From Pigoraptor chileana (taxonomy: Eukaryota > Opisthokonta > Filasterea), in contig CALSCR010002302.1 in NCBI GenBank assembly GCA_943704495.1, positions 1 through 47,887 on the forward strand: DNA of 47,887 nt, written 5' to 3'. Positions 10,916-22,600 of this stretch are shown piece after piece. The translations under genes and the position numbers were made by a program. The notes under the pieces were generated by a model. That model worked only from the letters and a program-made list of their open reading frames with translations, was not told the origin of the DNA and searched no databases. The first letter of the stretch is position 1; each line of letters opens with the position of its first letter.

Positions 10916-12340
10916 TTATTCGAAACCGCTGACCATGTGACCAATATCCCAGTTGGTGTCCAGCATCTTGGGCTCGTCGATCTTCACACCAGCAGCCGAC
11001 ACGACGGCAATTTGATACTGCAGATGTGACCAAAAAGAGATTCCAAAATGAGTGAGCATTGCGACACCATGCCACTGACCCGCCCAAATACAGTGCGCAT
11101 TCCGTGGTGCGTCACACATCATGCAGCGCACTGCTGCACTGCGTCCGCGTGTGAGCATGTTGGCGAATAATAGATTGATGGCGAGGCCTCATACCCTGTT
11201 CAACGAGCGAGCATCGCGGTAAAAGAGCACGCGAAGAGAGTCTGTAAGGAGCTTCCTGGCCTCCGCCTCGGTCATGGTCGGCTTCTTCTCCAGTGCCGCG
11301 CGCAAGAGGGGAACCGCAATGTATGCGCCATACCCGGTTGCGATGCATGCATCCTCGTATGCGACACCGAGCTTATCCACAAATCCAAGGAAGCTGATTG
11401 CGCACAATAAATACAGGGACACGGACGTATTGATAAGCAGCTGGAGTGCATTTGAGAAGATGCCCACAAGACAGTCACAGGCATGCAAACGCACCTTCGG
11501 CCCTCCTTGAATCCCGCAACAAGAAATTCGTTCCACAGGGGGTTGAACTTGCTTCGACGGTTGTACATGACGCGCGTCAGATAGCTGTGGATCGCCACCG
11601 GGCTCAGCCTGTGCCCATCATCAACGCTCTCGTCCTCAATTCTGCACAAACACCGCAAGCACAAAAACAATTGTAAACACAAAGAGCAAAGTGTGTGTAT
11701 CGGTTTAGAAGTAGCAGACACGCAGCGGGCGCACGGAACAAACCGATTTCCAACATATATGGGCACGAATGGGGACGAATGCTCACATCAAGCTCTCGAG
11801 TGTAGTTTGCACAGACTGAAAGTCCGCATAGTCTCCCGACATTCCAAGGAGAGTTGTGTCATTGATCTTTGTGAGGCGGGGAACATCCATGAACCGAGCC
11901 ATCGAACCGTACGAGGCTGAGACAAGTTGCGGAAGCAAGGTGAACAGTTAAGTTAGGCAGGTTTGATGATCGCCGCACACAGCAAAAGCAACGATGCCGC
12001 AAACTCGCACTAATGTGACAAACTCACCCAATGTGTCAGCAGCAAGAACGACACCCCCGTCAAACTTAACGCCGAGAACGGACGTGCCGGTAACGGAAGG
12101 TTGCCTGAATAAGTGGTAAAGATTAAAGATTACGCTATTTCGATCAACAACGGCGACAAATTGAAGGCTACAATGGCAAGACACATGCACCAGGCTCACT
12201 CACGTTGTTCGCGTGATGGGTCCCATCGACTGTGCATGGTGGCGAGCATACATATCCGATTTTGCGGAATTGTATTCTGCGGCAGGCATGTACGTGTTGA
12301 CATCCCATGCGAGGCGCAGGCCGCTTGATGCAGGAAACAT
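10916..12340 (-). CDS. PSMB4: Proteasome subunit beta type-4 (beta-7 of the 20S core)
   Basis: Exons 12340-12204, 12104-12028, 11916-11787, 11641-11495, 11393-11195 and 11017-10916 give 263 residues, the usual length of this subunit. The family signature is clear throughout: [20 protein letters not shown], then [58 protein letters not shown] and the C-terminus [13 protein letters not shown]. Beta-7 is a structural, non-catalytic ring subunit. Its active-site position follows a propeptide of about 45 residues encoded by exon 1, and it lacks the Thr nucleophile arrangement of beta-1, -2 and -5. Its long C-terminal tail clamps the two half-proteasomes during assembly. The start is the ATG at 12340-12338, the only one giving a normal-length propeptide. 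It is divergent from the roadblock gene with 600 bases between start codons. Confidence 0.97.
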
Positions 12341-12940
12341 GGTTGCTTTGATGAGGTCAACGCGCGCGGTTATACGGTGAGGTAATATCGGTATGTTATA
12401 TGTATGTGCTGTCTTTAAATGTATATGACCACGATATTGCCGATCTCAGAGTGATTGTATGCAGACTTTATGGTGATTATTATTGAAAGACGGCATCTCA
12501 CTGTGTGCCTCAGTGCTCAATTCACTACGACAGATGAACTGTGGAAACATCTTTCCCCAAATATTTCCGAATTCTCGGTTGATTTCATATCATCATAAGC
12601 GACATCTCGTAATAAATAGTCTTCCAATAGAAATCCACCCTCATTCTCGGTTAAATTGTATTTGTGTGTAGTCCCTAGCAACGTGGTTACGCACGGCGGG
12701 ATTATATTGAGGCCCCATCGATTGCTATGAAGGAATACGGGTTGCAATCGCCAATGATCGAGCCCCAGGGAATTTTTCAGCAGCTCCTTCTGTGGTCGCC
12801 CGCATCGCACACACACATAAAATGATCATTGCAACACAAACACTACGATTCACAAACATCATTTGACAGCCATTTCTTTGAGTCTCTCTCTTCTTATTCT
12901 TCAGTTTCTTATTTGTTAGTGGAGACCGTTTGTTCCAAAA
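12341..12940. promoter_or_regulatory. Shared upstream region of PSMB4 (minus) and roadblock (plus)
   Basis: AT-rich 600-base interval between two divergent start codons, so it should hold both promoters and 5' leaders. No TATA box or E-box stands out, and no coding frame fits. A pyrimidine-rich run (about 12,878-12,905) lies just upstream of the roadblock start. Confidence 0.5.
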
Positions 12941-14104
12941 ATGGTAAGCAAATGAACGATTGAATGCTTGTTGGCTTTGTAGTTGTAATCGCCGACACGA
13001 AAACTCAATCCCTTTTCACCACCAACTGTTCCTTGCTCATGCAGTCGGAGGTGGAAGAGACTTTGAAGCGCATCCAAAATCACAAGGGAGTGATTGGCAT
13101 TGTCATCATTAACAACGATGGTGAGTAAAAGTATGGTTGCTTGAATGAATGGTGCGTTCGCCTCTCCAACAAGATCGGTTGTATTCAAACCGCCATCTGT
13201 GCATTGCTCTTGTATTTCGCATGCAGGCATTCCCATCCGCACGACCCTCGACAACTCTCAAACAGTACAATATGCTGCGCTGATCACTCAGCTCGCTGCA
13301 AAGGCGCGCAGCAGCGTTCGCGATCTTGATCCTCAGGTAATGCAACAATTTGTACACGGGTTCAGATTAATTTTTCCTCTCTGATTATCCACACGCTGCT
13401 TTCTGCGCCTGTACATTATGGCTTTTGCCCTTCGCGTTGCTCTGTTCCTAGGGCTGTGTCTATTCACTTTTTTCTTTCTCTATATGGATAGCGTCTGAGC
13501 TACATCTCAGTCTCTTTGTGTGTCAATCCCTAATACCTTCCCAAATGGGCGCCACAGTCCCCCTTATATCTCTGGGCTCACTATACCACAATGCTATTAT
13601 CGCACACGTTTCTCCTTTGCCCCCCGCCCCCCATTCTTGATTATCTCTCCCATTTATCTATTCGATCACATTTTGGTTGTTGTTGATGACCGGACCTTTT
13701 TGTTTGCTTTTTTGTTTGCATATGCTCTATACCTGCACAAGTGGTGGTCGTTTGAAAGTCATTTTACATAGCGTTCAATCCGAAACTATATATTGTTCCC
13801 AACCCATCGGAAATATTCCTCATATCGGTCGCTCTCCTTCATGCTTTCTCCCCCAGAACGACCTCACGTTTTTGAGAATACGGTCAAAGAAGCATGAGAT
13901 CATGGTGGCGCCAGGTAAGTTGTCTGGAAGAAATGGGATGCAATTTGTGGTATACTTTTGTTACCACATTGTATGTCCCTCCCATGCACACACACACACA
14001 CACACACACACTTAATATATTCTTTTTTGTGTTTTTTTGTTTTGCTGCACTGCGCAGACAAGGAGTACATTCTCATCGTCGTCCAGAATCCGACCGACTC
14101 GTGA
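12941..14104 (+). CDS. DYNLRB1: Dynein light chain roadblock type
   Basis: Exons 12941-12943, 13045-13120, 13227-13336, 13857-13914 and 14058-14104 give 97 residues, the normal size. The protein reads through family landmarks: [73 protein letters not shown] and the ending VQNPTDS. Roadblock light chains dimerise on the dynein intermediate chain of cytoplasmic dynein-2 and -1 and of axonemal dyneins. The first coding exon consists of the ATG alone: the start codon is followed directly by the donor GTAAGC, so translation initiation depends on this splice. Intron 3 is about 520 bases, and intron 4 contains a CA microsatellite. Confidence 0.97.
13987..14011 (+). repeat. (CA)n in intron 4 of the roadblock gene
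   Basis: About 12 CA units in the middle of a 143-base intron. Confidence 0.9.
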
Positions 14105-14545
14105 GGAGCAACCAAAAGAAACAACACAAATACACGCATGATAACCGCCCGCGCACCTGCCTTCGCTCGAAAATGACACTACGTTCAACAACCGTGTCGC
14201 TCTGTACCATACATGTAACAAAAATATATCTTAATCAAAAAGGCCCTGAATTTCATTGAGTGTGTGAAGTAGATTCCTTGCACATATCCGTGTTGCCGTT
14301 TCAGTTTGGCAGCGTGCGGATGAAACTACGAGGTTTGAGTCTCCAAGTCAAAGGCGTCTCCGTTTGAATGCAAGGCACAGGTATAGAGATGCCAGTGGAC
14401 GTCACGATAAGAAACCACATTTGTTACACCAGGGGGGACTGAGGACGTCAGGACCCCTCCTATATCTTTTAGGCTGTAAAGAATTGTAGGATAACCGCTC
14501 GTACAAAAATTGTATCAGATTGATTTATTCAAAGACCAAAGGCAT
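14105..14545. other. Convergent 3' flanks of roadblock and the aspartic protease
   Basis: 440 bases with no plausible exon. The polyadenylation signal of the protease lies here (listed separately). Confidence 0.6.
14524..14529 (-). terminator. Polyadenylation signal AATAAA of the aspartic protease gene
   Basis: TTTATT on the plus strand, read as AATAAA on the minus strand, 17 bases after the protease stop codon (14548-14546). Canonical hexamers are otherwise scarce downstream of genes in this window. Confidence 0.5.
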
Positions 14546-16118
<1,573 letters not shown>

Positions 16119-16270
16119 TTTCGACCCGAAATTTCTCCAACAGCTGCGGATTAATTTAGGTACAATTTCTTGTGATGGGGCAAGATGCATCGTTTTATGC
16201 TGTGCATGGCGTGACAGCAGTTGATCCGCAACGACGTGGGCGGTTGTGTGCGGGTGCCAGTGAGTGTGTG

Positions 16271-16310
<40 letters not shown>

Positions 16311-16964
16311 CCCAATGTTCGAGGTGAGAGCGTTTTGATTATTTTTATTGCGCACTTTGCGATTTCATACAACTCCGATACTAACCACTTCAAAATACAA
16401 CGCTGTCTCGGGCATTTTCCCTCAGGCCAATGGCATCTTAATGTGAAGATTGCTGGAATTTTCCGTAAATACGCGCCATTCTTCAAATGTGCGAGGCGGT
16501 CACATGGGCCGGTCGTATGGTTCAGCGGCCCACTCCGATTGGTCCATCCGGATGTCGCAATCGGAGCCACACAATTTGTATGGATCAGATGACTCAACTA
16601 TCGGTTACGCACCACCGACGTCACTACCGTAATTGCGATGAGTCTTAATATGGGTATGCATGTATTGTGTATACCATTTCAAGCAATTAGGGGCGTGTAT
16701 ACTACAAATAAGGATGGGGCTGTGCAGAAAGGGCGTTCCTTGATTCTGATTGGTCGAGGCGAATGGGGTGACCGAATTGCGCAGCTGGAAGGTGTGAGCG
16801 ACGCTGCCCCTTTCACTGATCTCACAGGTGATTGCGTGGCTTCGACTCCTCAAAAGAATACACAGATTCAAGTACAGACTTCAAATGCAACATACTGCAC
16901 ATTTAAATGACACGGAAGGGATCGGGTGGGATAATACCAAATAGCGTTGGGATTTTGTGAGAGA
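16119..16964. promoter_or_regulatory. Upstream region shared by the protease (minus) and bHLH (plus) genes
   Basis: 845 bases between divergent starts. It holds a TG microsatellite (16272-16307) and a CATAAAAC word on the minus strand near 16190, about 70 bases upstream of the protease ATG, that could serve as a TATA-like element. No coding exon was found. Confidence 0.5.
16272..16307 (+). repeat. (TG)n upstream of the aspartic protease
   Basis: About 18 uninterrupted TG units, about 155 bases upstream of the protease start codon. Confidence 0.9.
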
Positions 16965-17558
16965 ATGGCGGCCGAGGGTATTGAGCACCTACTGTTTGTC
17001 GTTGGCAACGAGCTGCAAACTCAGCGGAGAGCATTTTCGGACCGCGATGCTGCATCTGACGTTGGCAGGGTGCCACCCTACGATCCTTCCTCGCCTTCTG
17101 CATCTTCGGACTTCTCCGATATGAGCGTTCCTGGGGATGGCTTGTCCGCGAAGGTTAAGCGCAGCAGCCGAAAAGGATCTGTGGATAGCTGCAGTACAGA
17201 CGGCGGCTCTGTAAGTGGGCGCGATGCCGTCCGTAGCAAGCTGGCGCACATCGCTTCTGAGAAAAAGCGGCGGGCGAGTATCCGTAATGGATTTGATGAA
17301 CTGCGAAATGAGGTTCCAACATGCAATGCGTGCCACAGCAAGGCTGCCATCCTGCAGAAAGCGGTCGAACACATCCGCCAACTGAAGCAACGCAAGGACA
17401 ATCGCAGCGAGACCGAGGAGGCTCTCGAACTCAAGCGAAAACTTAGCTTTGCCGTCAACTTTATCGAGGCCCTTAATAAGCAAAAGGCCGCCCTCGCCGA
17501 CAATATCGCACGTTTGGAAGCAGATTTGGCCCGCGCGAGGGCTGACCAACGTATCTGA
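16965..17558 (+). CDS. bHLH transcription factor, Myc/MLX-like class, intronless
   Basis: Single exon of 197 residues starting at the ATG 16965-16967 (the frame is open slightly further upstream but without ATG). The N-terminal half is Ser/Asp-rich and disordered, with a basic patch near residues 63-70. The bHLH spans about residues 91-141. The basic part SKLAHIASEKKRRASIRNGF has His95, Glu99 and Arg103 at the 5-9-13 contact positions that define binders of CACGTG. Helix 1 is FDELRNEVP and helix 2 is HSKAAILQKAVEHIRQL. A heptad-like helix (about 148-190, ELKRKLSFAVNFIEALNKQK) continues directly from helix 2 as a leucine-zipper-like dimerisation region. This arrangement matches bHLH-Zip factors (Myc/Max/MLX, USF, SREBP groups), but the orthologue cannot be named from sequence alone. 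Confidence 0.88.
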   Translation: MAAEGIEHLLFVVGNELQTQRRAFSDRDAASDVGRVPPYDPSSPSASSDFSDMSVPGDGLSAKVKRSSRKGSVDSCSTDGGSVSGRDAVRSKLAHIASEKKRRASIRNGFDELRNEVPTCNACHSKAAILQKAVEHIRQLKQRKDNRSETEEALELKRKLSFAVNFIEALNKQKAALADNIARLEADLARARADQRI

Positions 17559-18088
17559 CGCATCGCTGCTGATTGAGGCGTTTAATTTTGCGGTTGTATG
17601 TGTGTATGTGTATGAATGTATATATATATATATCTGTGCGTTTGCGGCTGCGTTCGTTGCGTTGGCGTTTATCGTTTATCGTCTGCAAATTCTGCGAGTT
17701 TAATCCTTATCTCACTTGTTGTTGAGGATGATATCTGTTGCAGAACGACGGGAGCATGGCGCTCTCGTGCTTATCTGCAAGCATGGCCTCGACTTGTGGA
17801 GGATTTTGATTTATACTCTGATGGGCAAATTAAAACAATCTGTCCCTCGCCTCACACTTCACATATGCACCCAGCATGCACACATAGACACAGCCCGGTG
17901 AGTTCAAAACAGCGAGTAAACGGACTTCCGAAAGACGAGCATGCAGCTCTAAACCATGAAAAGTTACACTCATGGCGTGCGAGGAGAGACGTTGAATCCT
18001 GTCAGTTTCTGAGACGCTATCTGTGTCCGTGGATCGGACGCCCTGGAGTGCGCCGAGAGAAACAGCAAGCGCAACAATTCAATGTATT
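17559..18088. other. Convergent 3' flanks of the bHLH and membrane LRR-like genes
   Basis: 530 bases; a TATATATATATA run near 17,620 and no coding exon that fits either neighbour. Nothing else recognised. Confidence 0.55.
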
Positions 18089-19367
18089 TCAGTCAGTATG
18101 CGCTCGCTTGCGCCCCAGCCACACAACCTTGTCCTTTTTCTTCCCCAGCTCCTCCACGCGCACTGCCACGAGGCTCTCGTCCTCTGCGCAGCCCTCGTGA
18201 CCCGCCTGCAAAAGCAGGCGGTGGTCGTCCGTTCGGATCTCATCGACCACAGTTGAGGCGGTCCTCACTACGTGCCCAGCATCGAAATTCTTGTGATTTG
18301 TCCGCGAAAACGCAATAACATCGCCCACCGCGAGACGTCGGGCAAGCGATAGCACAATCACCTTTCTTTCGGTGAACACGCGGTCGACCACGCCAATTTC
18401 CACGACGCACGTCTCTGGAATCTCGATCGTTTGGAGATGCGTTGCCAGCGACTGAAAGGCAAAAACGTCAGACGCAGTGACAAACAGCGTGTCACTCGCG
18501 GCGCTTCCTTCTTGCACAACACACCGGCATTTTGATACCCGGAGATGCCTCAACGATGCGACTTGTTTGAGCGAGGACAGCACCTCTGCAGTCAACGGTG
18601 CCCCCGTAATGACCACTTCAGTAAGCGAAGACATTTTTGACAGCGCCGCCCCCGAAAATGATCCACTGGCAACTGGCATCTCAAAGGAAAGACTCGTTAC
18701 GTTGTCGAGAGTTGCTAACTCCATCGGAAGCGTAGTCAGTGCAAACGATGTCAGATCAATCGAGGATCCCCGTGTGCTGCGAGTGTTTTCGATCAAAGCA
18801 AGCAGTCCTTCGGGGTGTTCCACTGCTTTTGCAGCGCGTTTGTTTTCCGTGTGTGTCTTACCCACAGGCCCCTCTACCGCGGATGCTGTCGGCTCCACGC
18901 TCCCCGGCAGTTGCCACAAGTAATAAGTGACGAATATACCTTTATACGCAGGGATCGCAGGGGTAAAGATGGGTAAGGGACGACAGGCGACATGCGTATA
19001 GACGGGGCATTACGACACAAGTTTTCTTGGTAAGAGTTAAACGGTTCGTGAGAAGCGTCCATTATAATTGCAACAAATATTTTCGTACGCACCCAGCGCT
19101 GCAATGCCGAACTCGATGACAACAGATGCGGGCAGTCCGATCATAACATAGGCGACGATGAACAACTTGACCTTTCAGCCGGTAAAAAGCGGCGAGATGA
19201 GCTCGAGTTATTGGAGAAATACGGAAAGAGAGACCAAAAAGAGACACACCACTCACATAGAAAATAGTGAAAGTGACAATGACAATGTCCACACTGGCAA
19301 AGCGACCTACCAGGGATGCCGCGACATGATACCGTATGGACGCCCGCGTATTCTGCGGGAGAACCAT
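18089..19367 (-). CDS. Membrane protein with LRR-like region, 3 exons
   Basis: Exons 19367-19257, 19171-19093 and 18939-18089 are phase-consistent and give 346 residues from the ATG at 19367. The N-terminal 25 residues are basic and polar. A long hydrophobic region (about residues 25-70) follows, containing VDIVIVTFTIFYVKLFIVA and VMIGLPASVVIEFGIAAL and ending IFVTYYLWQLPG; it should form two or three membrane helices. A soluble part follows with leucine-rich-repeat-like spacing (IDLTSFALTTLPMELATL, LTEVVITGAPLTAEVLSSL, LRHLRVSKCRC). The C-terminal 120 residues are beta-rich (VVDRVFTERKVIVLSLARRL). The family is not recognised, and the LRR call is tentative because only two or three repeats are visible. 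It sits immediately downstream (287 bases) of the B3GALNT2-type gene on the same strand. An additional 5' exon cannot be excluded. Confidence 0.72.
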
Positions 19368-19654
19368 TCCCGAAAGTCTTTCGCGGTTACTACTTTAAAC
19401 GCGCGCTTTTTCTAATTCCAAAAAGAGCAGTTCTGTCTCAATGCACTTTCTTCCTGACGGATGTACTTTCAAGTGCGACTGCCAGTGCCGGCGACCGTAT
19501 CTGGCGTTGCCGGCACGTGGTCTCGGGTGACTGGCGCCATGACGTCATGAAGGCTAGGAGTACCCATGCTATGCTCGCAGGCTTTGACAAACATGTTTTC
19601 AAATCACTGTATCTTTCCAGAGGTGCATTTTGAAGATTCCCGCACTGGGCGGCT

Positions 19655-22600
19655 TTAGCCATCTATATTCTCTTCAGCATCGCGTGCCTGCCGCTGCTGC
19701 TGCTCTGGCTTCTGTTCTTGCTGTCCCTGTTGCTGCTGTTCTTGCTGTCCCTGTTGCTGCTGTTCTTGCTGTCCCTGTTGCTGCTGTTGTTGCTGCTGTT
19801 GTTGTGGCGGTGGCGGCGGTGGTTGCTGCTCACGCAGCACCTCCTGGAGGTTCTCTTCAGATTTGCCATCCTGTTTCCGCTCATTTCGGTCATCATCAAC
19901 GCCAGCCCCATCGTCATTGACATCGCGGTCACGTGCAGGGACTACCTCTCCTGGCGGCACATCCGCGCCATCATTGCGCGCGACCACTTCACCGTTGGAG
20001 ACGACTTCCGCGACGCGCACAGGATTCGGAGGGGCGAGAGCGCGCTCGCAGTTGCATGCATTCCCACACGATGTAAGATTTTTCCACATGCTGATTATCT
20101 TATCACCCGAGAGCTCCGGCATGGAGTACAGCCCTGGCGAGCAGTGCTCGAGCACGTGCCACGCGTAGTCGCGAATGAGAGTGGGACTCAATGCGGCAAG
20201 CCATATGCCCATCGACGTATCCTGCAAACAATACCAATCGAAAAGGATCACGAAAACAGGCAGGTTATACAGGGCCATGCAGAGACGACGACTTTGGTGG
20301 GGGCAACGCACGGATCAGAAAGTCCAGAGCAGCATTAATACTTTCTACGCACATGTCCTGTTTGGTCACACACGTGGCACATATCAACCCCAGCCGAGTC
20401 TGTAACGAGCAGTAAGACGAACCTCGCCCTGGTATGTCTTGAGGGAGTCGGCATTGCGCGCCACCCACGCACTGAGGTCGTACGACATCAGATTTCCTCC
20501 GCCACACGCAAACGACGGATACACGGGTGCTGCGTAATCCGGCTCCCGCCACTTGCCCCACCGCTCGACAAGCCAGTCATTCCTGTTGATTGGCGTGCGG
20601 GCGGATGCAGACATTAGGGGCTTTCGTCCGTGTTACAGAGCGTATTGAGGCAATGTGGAATATTCTTTTCAAGTGGGGGAAGGCTCACCTGAACCGACTC
20701 CACCACACTCTTGGCCTCCCTCGCAACCCATGCGCGTCAATCCCGCGGAGGACACCGTCAATGTCCAGAAAGCAGTCGTCGTCGATCTTCAGCACAAACT
20801 CCGTCTGAAAATTCTCCGCAATCCACCTGCGGATTCGAGGGAGAAAGGGGGAAACACACAACGGCAATAAGATTCCGATGACGCAGCTTCATATCAGGTG
20901 CCCCAACTACACTTGACGGTGGGTACATGCGCGCAAAGCAAGACAGTCTTGCAAATGTATCGCGCGGCGTACTTGTGAAATAGTATCATCTTCGATGGAA
21001 TGGTGCGATATGTGTCCACGTGATCCAGCATTAGCAGGTCGTTGTGTATGTTCTGCGCGACATCGGCCACACGTCACGGTAAGCGTATTTATATATATGT
21101 GTGTGTGCGTGTGTGTGTACGTGCGTGTGAGCGTGTGTGTGAGTGCGTGTGAGCGTGAGTGTGTGTGCGTGCTGTCAAAACAAGATGAGACAGCGACCCT
21201 ATATGAGCAAACCAACGCAAACACAATCACAAAACCCCCCAATAAACAGAAAAACGTCCGGTTACAAAAGCCCGCCATCACATTCAATCCAACCGCCACA
21301 GCACCTGCTCCTCCCTCAGTAGTTGGTTCTCCTCTTGAACACGTTTCCGTTGAATATCACTCCTGCGATCACGCCCACTGCTGTCCCGGATGCTCTCCTC
21401 GACGCCCGCTTTTCCTTCCGCTGCAGGGACATCCCAATATTTGAAATGGAATTAATAAAAATGAGACAGGGCATCAAAAGATCGAAATCTACGGGCTAAA
21501 ACGCATAGCGTTGCGTAAACTTACGATTGAGCTTGTATGCAAAGTTTCCGGCAGCATATTGATTCGATTCGTGCTTGTGGCGCTCCTGGATCCGAGAATT
21601 TGTGGCATCGAAATTATTGGAATTGGTGACGAGTGATGAAGTTTCAGCAGCCGCAAAAAAAAACAAAACAAAAAAAAAGGGGGGGGAGCAAACATTACTC
21701 ATCCCTAATCATTGGTAGTAATCACCTCACTGTCCGGGAATTTACCACGTTGCACACCAAATCGACTGACGGGCTTGAAGGAGATGAGTCCGCCGCCATC
21801 GTTTGTGTCTCCGTGTTCAGTGGCAACATTGTTGGCAGGCTCATCCCTCCCTGCAGTTGAGTAGACGGACCATGTCCATGGCCTCATCAGCACACTGCAC
21901 ACGAGTCGCGTTACAACAGGCAGCAAACAAAACCCGAGAGAGTGCCAGACAAGCGCGTGCATTTTTGAAAATGAAGTTTTCTCCTCCAATCCGGCCGCCA
22001 ATGCACACAGTCCCTCCCCACCCACCATATCCCTCGGCGACGATGCTCCCCCGAAAGCCCTTTGGCAGCGCTATCTGCGGGCGCAGAGGCTTGAAGCGAG
22101 TGCCGCCTACGAGAACCCCCTGGTCCCGGGGGGTAAAGACCATCGTCGCGGCAAGTTGCTTTGTGTCGGTGGAATACAGTCTCACGGTGATGTTGCGCTT
22201 GATACCATCCGAACCGCTGTCAAAAGCACCGAGCTTTGTGATGATAATGGGATGGTGAGTTTCGAAATCCATGCCCAGCGGACCGTAAAACCTGTGCGCG
22301 CCAACGGTATCGCTCGGAACGCGATAGGCAACCACCTCCTTGTCGACAACTGCAAGCAAAAATAGGCACAAATGGAACAACAATATATCATTTCGACATG
22401 TTAGAAACAAAGAAGGCAATGACGAGGTTGTATAAAACCACAAGTGTACGGGCGACTGCAGAATGAGAGAAGATTTAAAAAGTGAATGTACGGCACAACA
22501 CACCTGGCTTGCCAACAACGGAAAACTCGCATCCGTATTTATCGGCACGGTCCTTCGCATCGATAGTGCAGCCCTTGTCACCCACAAGGAACTTCACGAC

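Noticed and set aside
19718-20338. Leucine-rich plus-strand frame
   Set aside because: Antisense of the Gln-rich repeats and catalytic C-terminus of the GT31 gene (CTG read in the other direction).
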